Below are positions 40,073 to 48,333 of a stretch of 64,000 nucleotides of DNA, one piece after another. Position 1 is the first letter of the stretch. Every line of letters begins with the position of its first letter. A program made the position numbers and the translations under genes. Source of the DNA: Pseudomonadota bacterium (GTDB lineage: Bacteria > Desulfobacterota > Desulfobulbia > Desulfobulbales > Desulfocapsaceae). The notes under the pieces were generated by a model. It was given only the letters and a program-made list of their open reading frames with translations, was not told the origin of the DNA and did not search any database. The stretch covers positions 1-64,000 of the forward strand of contig JAEYNP010000083.1 of assembly GCA_023412495.1 (NCBI GenBank), given 5' to 3'.

Positions 40073-40456
40073 ATGAGTGATAGGAAACTTATTCTGGTAG
40101 TGGATGACGATACCGATCTCGTGGAAATGGTCTCCATGAAGTTAGAGAGCAAGAAGTACCGGGTGGCCAAGGCCTACGACGGCGTGGAAGCCATGGATCG
40201 GATTAAGGAAGAGCGCCCCGATCTCATCATCCTCGATGTCATGATGCCGCGCAAAGACGGTTACACCCTCTGCGACGAACTGAAGAAATCCGAAGAGTAC
40301 AAGGGCATAGCCATCGTCCTGCTGACCGCGGTGACGGAAGCGATCAAGACCACCAACTACACCCATGTGGGCGGGAAAACCACCCTCGCCGATGATTTCA
40401 TTCCCAAGCCGATCGATCTCGATAAGCTGATGGAAATCGTCGAGGACAACCTGTAA
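40073..40456 (+). CDS. Single-domain response regulator
   Basis: A 127-residue receiver with no output domain: acidic pocket VVDDDTD, phosphoacceptor D in LIILDVMMPRKDG (about D55) and the conserved K in FIPKP. The segment between the T (LLTAVTEA) and the K is longer than usual (TTNYTHVGGKTTLADD). Without DNA-binding output it probably acts by protein contact. It follows metF by 50 bases with AAGGAG ahead, and the kinase at 41662 is the likely partner. Confidence 0.88.
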   Translation: MSDRKLILVVDDDTDLVEMVSMKLESKKYRVAKAYDGVEAMDRIKEERPDLIILDVMMPRKDGYTLCDELKKSEEYKGIAIVLLTAVTEAIKTTNYTHVGGKTTLADDFIPKPIDLDKLMEIVEDNL

Positions 40457-40470
40457 GGATGACTGACCGG

Positions 40471-40504
40471 ATACCGTTCTCCTCCGGGAAGGGGGGAACG
40501 GTAT
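40471..40504 (+). terminator. Hairpin after the response regulator
   Basis: Twelve-base stem ATACCGTTCTCC/GGGGAACGGTAT (one G-U pair) with a ten-base loop, starting 15 bases after the stop. It has only a short T stretch after it, so it may be a partial terminator or an mRNA-stabilising end before the ACT-like genes. Confidence 0.55.
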
Positions 40505-40533
40505 TTCAGCGGAAGAAGTAACCTGTCGAGCCA

Positions 40534-41049
40534 ATGGAAGAGAAGACGAAGATTCGCATTGGCGGCATAAAGTTCAGCGAGGAACTGACGCACCTGACGG
40601 TCGTCTGCCGGGCCGGGGGTGGAACTTCCTTTACCGGCCTGCTTCGCCTCTTATCAGGCCGGCAGATCAATATCCCGTTTATCTGCCATTCGCATGAAGT
40701 CTCGCACTCCACCAGCAGCTTCTGCGTGCTGCGGGACGATCTTGGCAAGGTCCAGGAAGTGCTGCATCATGCTTCGTATCCAGACGACAACATCCGCATC
40801 CTCCCTTCGGTCGGGACCTTGACGCTTTTCCCCCACCGGAACAGTTTCCGGCTGCTCGGTCTGGTTCTGAAGACATTCGCCGACCACGACTATCCGATCC
40901 ATTCCCTCGCAACATCGATCTCGACGATTGCTGTAAATACCGATTTCCGCCTTTTGGACGAGATCGCCCACAGGTTGTCGGAGTGGTTGGCGTTGCCTGA
41001 AAACCATGCCCCTTTCCGGCAGGAATTTCGTTTAACCCAATTATATTGA
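40534..41049 (+). CDS. ACT-domain-like small protein 1
   Basis: A 171-residue protein I cannot assign to a named family. The fold pattern suggests two ACT-like domains as in the regulatory part of aspartate kinase: a first unit with HLTVVCRAGG and a second with RLLGLVLKTFADHDYPIHSLATSISTIAV, then DFRLLDEIAHRL. ACT domains bind amino acids or other small ligands. It overlaps the next gene, a related protein, and both lie between a receiver and a histidine kinase, which suggests a sensory role. Confidence 0.65.
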   Translation: MEEKTKIRIGGIKFSEELTHLTVVCRAGGGTSFTGLLRLLSGRQINIPFICHSHEVSHSTSSFCVLRDDLGKVQEVLHHASYPDDNIRILPSVGTLTLFPHRNSFRLLGLVLKTFADHDYPIHSLATSISTIAVNTDFRLLDEIAHRLSEWLALPENHAPFRQEFRLTQLY

Positions 41050-41072
41050 GCGACCGGCCCGGAGGCACCTTT

Positions 41073-41579
41073 TTGGAAACCATTGCTGTATATTGGGAAG
41101 ATCGAGTCAAGGTCTACGGCATCACCGCAAAACCAGGCTTGGGCCTGGGGGTCCTCAGTTTCTCGGCGGAACGTCTGGGCTGCTGGAGCGAGCGCATTGC
41201 GGAACTTGAAAACTCGCTATCGGGCTTCGAACTGGTCACCTGCCAGAGGGCCGGGACTGACAACCTGGAATTTTCTCTGGTCATCGAAGCGAATGGAGGG
41301 GAATTCCTGGTGCAGCGCATGCAGGATTGGCTGGAGTGTGAACCCTCGGCACAGTTTACGATGGAAAAAACGGTCGACATGATCTTTCTCCATGGCCCCC
41401 ATTTTCAGGACCGGTTCGGAATTGCCGAGACCGCCTTTTCCGCTCTGGCAAAGAATAGTACCCCCGTCTTGCTTTCCGGCTGCGCCGGAACGAGCATGTA
41501 TCTGCTTTTTGCCGAGGGCGAGGGCGAGGCGGCTCGCAGAATCCTCACCGATACCTTCCTGATACCGACAACCGCATGA
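41073..41579 (+). CDS. ACT-domain-like small protein 2
   Basis: A 168-residue protein similar in plan to the preceding one, with ACT-like patterns at KVYGITAKPGLGLGVL and, near the C-terminus, DRFGIAETAFSALAKNSTPVLLS. The start is inferred as TTG at 41073 because GGAGG lies seven bases ahead; a TTG at 41046, overlapping the previous stop, would add nine residues. Function unknown; a ligand-binding partner of the nearby two-component proteins is the best guess. Confidence 0.65.
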   Translation: METIAVYWEDRVKVYGITAKPGLGLGVLSFSAERLGCWSERIAELENSLSGFELVTCQRAGTDNLEFSLVIEANGGEFLVQRMQDWLECEPSAQFTMEKTVDMIFLHGPHFQDRFGIAETAFSALAKNSTPVLLSGCAGTSMYLLFAEGEGEAARRILTDTFLIPTTA

Positions 41580-41661
41580 TGCGAAAGTAATTCGGACTTC
41601 GCACAGGCTACGACTGTACCTTGATGAGTGAAAATTTCCGATACGTAAAGACCCGTTTTCG

Positions 41662-43203
41662 ATGATTGCCAACATCCCGGATGAAATGGATCAGGCCGAA
41701 TGGCTGCTCAAGGTCTTCGATTCCCTGTCTTACCCGACCCTCATTCTCAGGCCGGACCAGACCATACTTGCCGCCAACCGCAAGTTTCTCGAGAAAAACA
41801 AGGCAGTCGGCACGCGGCTCATCGGCAAGACCTGCAAGGATATCTGCTCGGAACATCAGTACCTCAGCCATTTCTCCTGCTCCGGAGCCGACTGTCCGCT
41901 GCAGCGGCTGATCGAGACCGGAGAATCGCAGACGGTGGTGCTGAAGAACGTCGATGGGCAAGGAAACGAAGTCTGGGAAGAGCGGATCTTTTCTCCGATC
42001 GATGTCGGGGAAGAGGAGATCAAATACATCCTCGTCAGCATCCGGGACGTTACCGCCGTCAAAAATCTCGAAAAGAAATACAGCGATGTCAGGGAATTGA
42101 TCGACAAGGTCGTACAGAGTTCGGTGAGCGGCATCATGGCCGCCGACCGTAAGGGGGAAATCATCCTCATGAACAAGGCGGCCGAGGACCTCTTCTGCTA
42201 CTCGGCGCGGGATGCCAACAGGATCAATATCGAGGATTTTTACCCTCCGGGCGTGGCCCGGCAGATCATGCGCAAACTCCGCGATCCAAACATCGGGGAG
42301 AAGGGCAAGCTGCCCATAACCCAGGTAAACATCGTCACCAGGGAAGGTGTGGAGATCCCTGTCGAGATGACTGCGGCCATCATCTACGATGATGACGATC
42401 GCGAAGCGGCCACCGCCGCCATCTTCAACGACCTGCGGGAAAAACTGGCGGTGCAGAAGAAGCTGGAAGAAGCGGAAAGTCAGCTTTTTCAATCGGAGAA
42501 GCTCGCCTCCCTGGGCCGGTTGGCCGCCGGCGTCGCCCACGAAATCAACAACCCGCTGACCAGCATTCTGCTGTACGGCAACCTGATGAAGGAAAAGCTG
42601 ACCCCGGAGGACCATCCCCTGCTCGGCATCCTCGGCTATGTCCTGGAAGATGCCGAAAGATGCAAGGATATCGTAAAAAACCTGCTGGCTTACAGCCGCC
42701 AGACCCGGCCGGCCAAGGAGGTTTTCTTTCTGAACAATCTGGTGGGCGAAAGCCTCAGGCTCATCCGCGACCAGAAACTGTTCATGAACGTCAATATCGT
42801 CAAAAATCTGGACGAGTGCCAGATCCTGGTCAATGCCGATAAAAATCAGCTCTGCCAGGTGCTGATCAACCTGATCATCAACGCCTTCGATGCCATGGAA
42901 GGCAGCGGAACGCTTACCCTCTCCACCTATCGGGACCGCAAGGGGGGCAAAGCCTACATCGAGATTGCCGACACCGGCAGCGGCATTCCGCCGGAAAACC
43001 TTTCGAAGGTCTTCGATCCGTTTTTCACTACCAAGGATGTGGGCAAGGGCACGGGGCTCGGCCTCAGTATGGCCTACGGCATCATGGAGGAGAACCACGG
43101 CAGGATATCCATAAAAAGCACCGGCCCGGAGGGCACCATCATTCTCCTCGAGCTCCCCGAAGAGCCGGTTTCCAATGAATTCCATTTCATGTCGATCGGA
43201 TAG
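41662..43203 (+). CDS. PAS-domain sensor histidine kinase
   Basis: A soluble 513-residue kinase. Two PAS domains (about 15-130, with a cysteine-rich loop [11 protein letters not shown], and about 145-265) precede the HisKA helix with the phosphorylated His in [10 protein letters not shown] (about H293) and a complete ATPase domain (N-box, [26 protein letters not shown]). It has no membrane helix, so it senses something in the cytosol; the cysteines CX4C could bind a metal or redox cofactor. Its neighbours suggest it signals to the receiver at 40073. Confidence 0.9.
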   Translation: MIANIPDEMDQAEWLLKVFDSLSYPTLILRPDQTILAANRKFLEKNKAVGTRLIGKTCKDICSEHQYLSHFSCSGADCPLQRLIETGESQTVVLKNVDGQGNEVWEERIFSPIDVGEEEIKYILVSIRDVTAVKNLEKKYSDVRELIDKVVQSSVSGIMAADRKGEIILMNKAAEDLFCYSARDANRINIEDFYPPGVARQIMRKLRDPNIGEKGKLPITQVNIVTREGVEIPVEMTAAIIYDDDDREAATAAIFNDLREKLAVQKKLEEAESQLFQSEKLASLGRLAAGVAHEINNPLTSILLYGNLMKEKLTPEDHPLLGILGYVLEDAERCKDIVKNLLAYSRQTRPAKEVFFLNNLVGESLRLIRDQKLFMNVNIVKNLDECQILVNADKNQLCQVLINLIINAFDAMEGSGTLTLSTYRDRKGGKAYIEIADTGSGIPPENLSKVFDPFFTTKDVGKGTGLGLSMAYGIMEENHGRISIKSTGPEGTIILLELPEEPVSNEFHFMSIG

Positions 43204-43469
43204 GTCCAACCCGGGCAGATAGATCGGCCAATATACCAGGATCACTGAAGGTAAAGATTGCCTATGTTCTTGCGGTCGTCTCAATGACTGCTCGACGGAG
43301 ATTGCGAAACGCGGTATATTTCCATTGTTTTCTTCGTGAGAAACAGCTACACCTTAAGCAGGAAAGCACAGAGGGAAGTCGGACAGAGCAGGTATAAAGA
43401 GAGAAGAAGGAGGCGACCGCGGGCATCGCTCAATCTATCGCGCTTATTTCGTCGGGTAAGCCGATTACC

Positions 43470-45245
43470 ATGTTCGATACAACGACAATCCCATTGGAAT
43501 TGACCGAGGGTAGAGAATTGATGATGAATTTTAATGTACTACTGGGCCTGGCCTTGATTATCTGCCTCATTGGATTAACTCTTCGTTTGTCCATCTGGTT
43601 TTCCCAAGGCACCCGTTCCCCTGCGCCGGAAGGGGGCTCGATGGCGGCGAGAATAGCGGCGGCCCTGAAAGGAACCCTCGGGTCGATCTTCAGCGGACAA
43701 ATCTTCCTGATACTCAAGTCTCTCTTCGTCGACCTGCTCTTCCAGGAACGCATCTTCAACAAGAATCTTCTCCGCTGGACAGCCCATACCCTGATCTTCT
43801 TCGGTTTCATCCTCCTCCTGCTCATGCATGCCATGAGCCCGCTAGTGAGTGAAAAGATCTTCAGCAATTACCATTCGACCCTCAACCCCTTTCTCTTCCT
43901 GCGGAATCTTTTCGGCCTGATGGTGCTGACCGGCGTCGCCATCGCCGTCTATCGCCGCTTGACCCTCAAGACCGAGCGGCTCAAGTCGGCGCCGAGCGAT
44001 TGGGCCGCCCTTGTCTTTGTGGGGGTGATCATCCTCTCCGGCATGCTGCTGGAAGGTGCCAAGATGTCTTCCTACAGCAAATACCAGAGCATGGTCGAGG
44101 AGTACGGCCCCTCCGACGCGGAAGAAACCAAGGCCCTGGAGGCGTTCTGGGTTCGGGAAAACGGCCTGGTCTCGCCCAACTTCCAGACGTCCCCCGCCCC
44201 GGAACTCGTGCAGCAGGGCCTGGAGGTGAACGGCGCCAGCTGCATCGAATGCCATGCCTCCAACCGGACCGCTTTCGCCGGCTTCGCCATGTCCAAGCTC
44301 ACTCGGCCGTTCTCCGCTCTCCTGGGGGATCCGGCGGCGACCACCGTGTTCTGGTACCTGCATATTCTGGCCTGCATCGCTTTCCTGGCCTGGCTGCCCT
44401 TCAGCAAAATGTTCCACATCATTGCCGCCCCCGTCAGCTTGATCATGAAAAGGGTCACGGGGGATTCCATCTCCGACCCGGTGAATGTCCTTACCGGCAG
44501 GATGGTCGGCCTGTCGGCCTGTACCCACTGCGGCACCTGCAGCCTCGAATGCTCCTCGAACATGTTCTATGAATCATTCGGGAATGACTTCATCCTCCCT
44601 TCGGAGAAGGTCCAGTATCTGAAGAAAATCCTGGCCGGTAAGGAGACCGACCCGGCCGTGCTCAAGAGGATGCAGGAGGGGCTGTACGTCTGCACGAGCT
44701 GCGACCGGTGCACCAACATCTGCCCCTCGGGCATCAATCTCAAGGAGCTGTTCGTCAACGCCCGCTACATGCTGCTGAAGGAGGGCATGCCGGAAAAGAC
44801 ACTCCTCAGCCACTTTTCCTTCCCCCTGGCCCTGGCCCAGAACTGTGTCGACGACCACCTCCAGGCCCTGAAGAGAGTCACCGATTCGTTCAAAAAGAGC
44901 TTTCCGCATCTGAACGACGTTACTACACCGGTCACCATCGGCAGCGGCAGGATGAGCAACACCTCATACCTCAGCTGCTATTCCTGTCAGCGCTGCACCA
45001 ACATCTGCCCCGTGGTGCGAAGTTACGACAATCCGGTGGAAGAGCTCGGCATGCTGCCCCACCAGATCATGTTCAGCCTGGGCATCGGCAACATGGACTT
45101 GGCCATGGGAGCGCAGATGATCTGGAGCTGCTCGACCTGTTATCTCTGCCAGGAGCATTGCCCCAATCAGGTCGAGCTTTGCGATATCTTCTACACGCTC
45201 AAGAATGGCGCCCTGAATAAAATCGAGGCAGGAGCATACGCATGA
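43470..45245 (+). CDS. Membrane cytochrome b/HdrC-like iron-sulfur protein
   Basis: A 591-residue protein joining a NarI/HdrE-like membrane part and iron-sulfur domains. About five membrane helices are visible (near 20-40, 100-122, 143-165, 182-200, 300-320). Between helices four and five lies CIECH (C258, C261, H262), a possible covalent heme c site. Residues 345-590 carry four [4Fe-4S] motifs (CTHCGTC, CTSCDRC, CYSCQRC, CSTCYLC). It should take electrons between menaquinone and a cytosolic HdrB, the next gene (overlap of four bases). Similar to DsrMK/TmcC/HdrDE-type proteins. An ATG at 43521 is a plausible alternative start. Confidence 0.82.
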   Translation: MFDTTTIPLELTEGRELMMNFNVLLGLALIICLIGLTLRLSIWFSQGTRSPAPEGGSMAARIAAALKGTLGSIFSGQIFLILKSLFVDLLFQERIFNKNLLRWTAHTLIFFGFILLLLMHAMSPLVSEKIFSNYHSTLNPFLFLRNLFGLMVLTGVAIAVYRRLTLKTERLKSAPSDWAALVFVGVIILSGMLLEGAKMSSYSKYQSMVEEYGPSDAEETKALEAFWVRENGLVSPNFQTSPAPELVQQGLEVNGASCIECHASNRTAFAGFAMSKLTRPFSALLGDPAATTVFWYLHILACIAFLAWLPFSKMFHIIAAPVSLIMKRVTGDSISDPVNVLTGRMVGLSACTHCGTCSLECSSNMFYESFGNDFILPSEKVQYLKKILAGKETDPAVLKRMQEGLYVCTSCDRCTNICPSGINLKELFVNARYMLLKEGMPEKTLLSHFSFPLALAQNCVDDHLQALKRVTDSFKKSFPHLNDVTTPVTIGSGRMSNTSYLSCYSCQRCTNICPVVRSYDNPVEELGMLPHQIMFSLGIGNMDLAMGAQMIWSCSTCYLCQEHCPNQVELCDIFYTLKNGALNKIEAGAYA

Positions 45246-46159
45246 AATACGCATTCTTCCAGGGGTGCAACATCCCCATCCGCATCCAGCAGTACGCTAC
45301 ATCGACTACCGCGGTCCTGCAGCATTTCGGCATCTCATTGGAGGTCGTTCCTGAGTTCAACTGCTGCGGCTACCCGGCCCGCAACGTGGACGAAAAGGCC
45401 TACCTGCTGCCCTCCGTCAGAAACTTGGCCATAGCGGAAAAAAAAGATCTAGACATCCTCGTCATCTGCAACTGCTGCTTCGCGAGCCTCCAGAAAGCGA
45501 GAAACGTCATGGCCAAGGACAGCGCGCTGCTGGCCGAGATGAATGGGATTCTGGCCAAAGAAAACCTCGAGTATTCCGGCTCGGCCGAGGTCAAGCATTA
45601 CCTGTCCGTCCTCCACGAGAAGGTGGGTGCGGCAACGATAAAAACGAAACTGGTCAAGATGTTCACCGATCTCAAGGTGTCGGTTATCCATGGCTGCCAT
45701 GTCCTTCGGCCCCGGGAAATCACCAAATTCGACAACTCTTTCATGCCCCGGATCACAGAGGAACTCCTCGACCCCACCGGGGCCAGGAGTCTCGAGTGGC
45801 GCGGCAAACTCGAATGCTGCGGGGCGGCGCTGGCGGGCATCAATAACGGCCTTTCACACAGGCTGCTGCAGGAAAAGATCGACGGCGCCCGGGATGCAGG
45901 TGCCGATTTTATCACGCCGGTCTGTTCCTACTGCCACCTGCAGTTCGACACCATGCAGCTCAATATCCGGCAAGACGGCGAGAAGGTTCTCCCCGTCCTG
46001 CTCTTCCCGCAACTCCTCGGACTCTGCCTGGGAATCGATGCAGAGGCCCTGGGAATAGAGCAAAACAAGACGATCTCGCCCGAAGATATCGAACAACTGA
46101 AGTCTCTCCTTGGTCCTCCCAAGGAAGAGAAAAAGAAGAGAAAGACTGCAGCGGCGTAA
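45242..46159 (+). CDS. hdrB: HdrB-like protein with two CCG domains
   Basis: A 305-residue subunit with both cysteine-rich CCG domains complete: C9, FNCCGYP and CNCCFAS for the first, HGCHV, LECCGAAL and CSYCHL for the second. These bind the noncubane iron-sulfur clusters that reduce disulfides or act as electron relay in Hdr. It overlaps the membrane protein gene (ATGA type), so the two form a membrane Hdr-like complex. The C-terminal tail is lysine-rich. The physiological disulfide is unknown in bacteria. Confidence 0.88.
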   Translation: MKYAFFQGCNIPIRIQQYATSTTAVLQHFGISLEVVPEFNCCGYPARNVDEKAYLLPSVRNLAIAEKKDLDILVICNCCFASLQKARNVMAKDSALLAEMNGILAKENLEYSGSAEVKHYLSVLHEKVGAATIKTKLVKMFTDLKVSVIHGCHVLRPREITKFDNSFMPRITEELLDPTGARSLEWRGKLECCGAALAGINNGLSHRLLQEKIDGARDAGADFITPVCSYCHLQFDTMQLNIRQDGEKVLPVLLFPQLLGLCLGIDAEALGIEQNKTISPEDIEQLKSLLGPPKEEKKKRKTAAA

Positions 46160-46349
46160 GATCGGCAGCCGCCCCGATTGTCTTCTTGCTGCGCGCAAAC
46201 CACCTTATTTTCCTACGACGATGAGGTGGTTGTTTGAGCTTTTCTTTCCAGGGAAAATGTTTACACTTCCTGGTGTCGTAAATTCCAAATAATCACCCAT
46301 GATGGCTGACATCATACCCAGCCACCAGGGAACCAGCACGGAGAAATAT

Positions 46350-47108
46350 ATGAGCAAAGTAATTGCGTTTGCCGGAAAAGGCGGTGTCGGTAAGACTACC
46401 GTCGCCTCCCTGGTCGTTCGTTATCTCGGTGCAACCGGGAAAACCCCTGTTCTCGCCGTCGATGCGGATCCCAACAGTAACCTCGGAGAAACCATGGGGT
46501 TGCAGGTCACCAGCACGATCGGCGATATCCGGGAAAGCTACATGAAAGATCCGCAGGGCGTCCCCTCTGGCATGGACAAGGTCAACTACCTGGAGACCCT
46601 GGTCGAGCAAGCCCTGATCGAAAACAGGGCCTTTGACCTGCTGGTCATGGGACGGCAGGAAGGCCAGGGCTGCTACTGCATGGTCAACAACATCCTGAAC
46701 AAGTTCACCGATAAGCTGACCGCCCATTACAAATACACCGTGGTCGACAATGAGGCGGGGATGGAGCATCTCAGCCGACGGACCAGCGGCCGGGTGGACT
46801 TGCTCTTTCTCGTCACCGACTACTCGCTGAGGGGCTTGCGTGCCGTGCGCAGGATCAACGAGATGATTCCCGGCCTGAAGCTCGATGTGAAAAATCTAGC
46901 CATTATCGTGACCCGCGGGCCGGAGCAGCTCAGCAATGAATTCATGGCGGAAGTACAGGAGATCGGCCTGCCAATCGCGGGAGTGATCCCCTATGACCCG
47001 GCCCTGCTCGAGTTCGACATGGGACGCCGCTCGCTGCTAGACTTGCCTGCTCAATCCCTGTCGGTGTTGGCACTCGAAAAAATCATGCAGGAATATTGCC
47101 CCGCCTGA
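46350..47108 (+). CDS. cooC: CooC-type nickel-insertion ATPase
   Basis: A 252-residue deviant Walker A ATPase (FAGKGGVGKTT, 6-16) of the MinD/CooC group. The cysteine pair of GQGCYCMVNN is the metal-binding site of CooC, which loads nickel into carbon monoxide dehydrogenase. No CODH gene is in the window, but the MetF/Hdr cluster and this gene together suggest a Wood-Ljungdahl pathway in the genome. The start is chosen at MSKVIAF with GGAG ahead; the frame stays open for 17 codons upstream. A terminator follows. Confidence 0.88.
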   Translation: MSKVIAFAGKGGVGKTTVASLVVRYLGATGKTPVLAVDADPNSNLGETMGLQVTSTIGDIRESYMKDPQGVPSGMDKVNYLETLVEQALIENRAFDLLVMGRQEGQGCYCMVNNILNKFTDKLTAHYKYTVVDNEAGMEHLSRRTSGRVDLLFLVTDYSLRGLRAVRRINEMIPGLKLDVKNLAIIVTRGPEQLSNEFMAEVQEIGLPIAGVIPYDPALLEFDMGRRSLLDLPAQSLSVLALEKIMQEYCPA

Positions 47109-47120
47109 TGTTTTTTCCCT

Positions 47121-47148
47121 GGGGGAGATCAACCTTGTCTCCCCCTTT
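47121..47148 (+). terminator. Terminator after cooC
   Basis: Eight-base stem GGGGGAGA/TCTCCCCC with a nine-base loop, followed by TTTCC. It lies 12 bases after the cooC stop and closes the gene group. Confidence 0.75.
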
Positions 47149-47296
47149 CCCCTCGGACCAAGCTGGTCGATTTACCTCAAAACCTGCAGGCCATGCACCG
47201 TGTTGTTTTCGTTTGTTCGGTGAGGCCAAAGCATCACGGCGCAATTCCGGAAAAAAAGCTTTTGTCCACTCCCAACAACACTTTCGCCACTGTCTC

Positions 47297-47337
47297 TTGA
47301 CCTAGATCAAAGACATCCTCTGCCGGTCTTGTAACAT
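47297..47337 (+). promoter_or_regulatory. FNR/CRP-family box and -10 for the 47411 gene
   Basis: TTGACCTAGATCAA (47297-47310) matches nine of ten half-site bases of the FNR-type TTGAT-N4-ATCAA. TAACAT (47332-47337) lies at the spacing of a class II activated promoter: with a start near 47344 the box centres at about -41. The 302-base gap from 47109 holds only this and the cooC terminator. Confidence 0.65.
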
Positions 47338-47410
47338 TTGTATTGAATGAAGCTTATCTTCATCGTGAGAGCATTGTTCGCTTCCTTACCAGATAAAAAG
47401 GAGAACAGCT

Positions 47411-48091
47411 ATGAAATGTCCCGGTCAGGATATGAAGTATTGGAAAGAGAACGCCATTTTTGATGTGGCCTGCCCGAAATGCCAGAAGCCGGTGGAATTC
47501 TATAAAGACGACACCAGTCGAAAATGCGGCAACTGCGGCCATCGCTTCGTCAATCCGAAGATGGACTTCGGCTGCGCTTCGTACTGCCAGTATGCCGAAC
47601 AGTGTCTCGGCACGCTTCCCGAAGAATTCACCGGAGCCAGGGACGCCTTACTCAAAGACAAGGTGGCCGTGGAGATGAAACGATATCTTCAAACCGACTT
47701 CAAAAGTATCCGCCAGGCGACATCCACCGCTCAATTTGCCGAAAATATAGGAAAATCAGAAGGCGGAACCAACCTTGCCACCATTCTTTGCGCAGCATAT
47801 CTCTATGGCACCGGCCTATCCGGCGCCCGGACTATCCTGGGCAAGGTCGGGGCGAACGAACAGTTGATCGAGGAGATATGCCTTCTGCTGACAGAACAGC
47901 AGCAGGAATGCCGGTCGACGGCCGCGCGGATCCTTCATGATGCACTGATCCTCAGGACGATTCATGAAGAACTCAAGGAACATCGGGCAGGCGCCCAAGA
48001 GTTGCAGCTGAAAGCGGCCACATTGTTCACCGCCTCCGCCAAGCATCTGGCTGCCTCCCTCCTCGAGAAAAGCTCTGTCGCCTCCTCTTGA
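47411..48091 (+). CDS. Zinc-ribbon protein of unknown function
   Basis: A 226-residue protein. The first 65 residues hold a two-knuckle zinc ribbon (CPKC, CGNCGH) and a further cysteine group FGCASYCQYAEQC. The remainder is all helical, with histidines (ARILHDAL, LRTIHEEL) that recall an HD-type phosphohydrolase but without a clear HD pair. I recall such proteins next to Hdr and CODH genes in deltaproteobacteria, function unknown. A good ribosome binding site (AAGGAG) and an FNR-type promoter precede it, so expression is probably linked to anaerobic metabolism. Confidence 0.75.
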   Translation: MKCPGQDMKYWKENAIFDVACPKCQKPVEFYKDDTSRKCGNCGHRFVNPKMDFGCASYCQYAEQCLGTLPEEFTGARDALLKDKVAVEMKRYLQTDFKSIRQATSTAQFAENIGKSEGGTNLATILCAAYLYGTGLSGARTILGKVGANEQLIEEICLLLTEQQQECRSTAARILHDALILRTIHEELKEHRAGAQELQLKAATLFTASAKHLAASLLEKSSVASS

Positions 48092-48102
48092 AGTATCCCG
48101 CC

Positions 48103-48139
48103 TTGGCCGGATTCCCCCTCTTGGGCAATATCCGGCCGA
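48103..48139 (+). terminator. Hairpin after the zinc-ribbon gene
   Basis: Ten-base stem TTGGCCGGAT/ATCCGGCCGA (one G-U pair) with a 17-base loop, 11 bases after the stop. No T-run follows, so termination is inferred. Confidence 0.5.
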
Positions 48140-48333
48140 GTCTCGCCTCCTCTTAGCCGAGGATATTCAACTCCTGCCGAGGCCTGATTCCACTTCATTT
48201 TCCTCATCCCCTCCTTGTCTCTTGGAGCTCTTTGCGATATTATCAGTTTTGTGGTATTAGCCTGGGATGAACTTCCGGCTGTCATCCTCATAAGTATTTC
48301 CGCATTTCCAATCCAGTACCAACCATTCCGCGG

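Noticed and set aside
41608..43284. 558-codon minus-strand frame opposite the PAS kinase
   Set aside because: Antisense shadow; the plus strand has clear kinase motifs.
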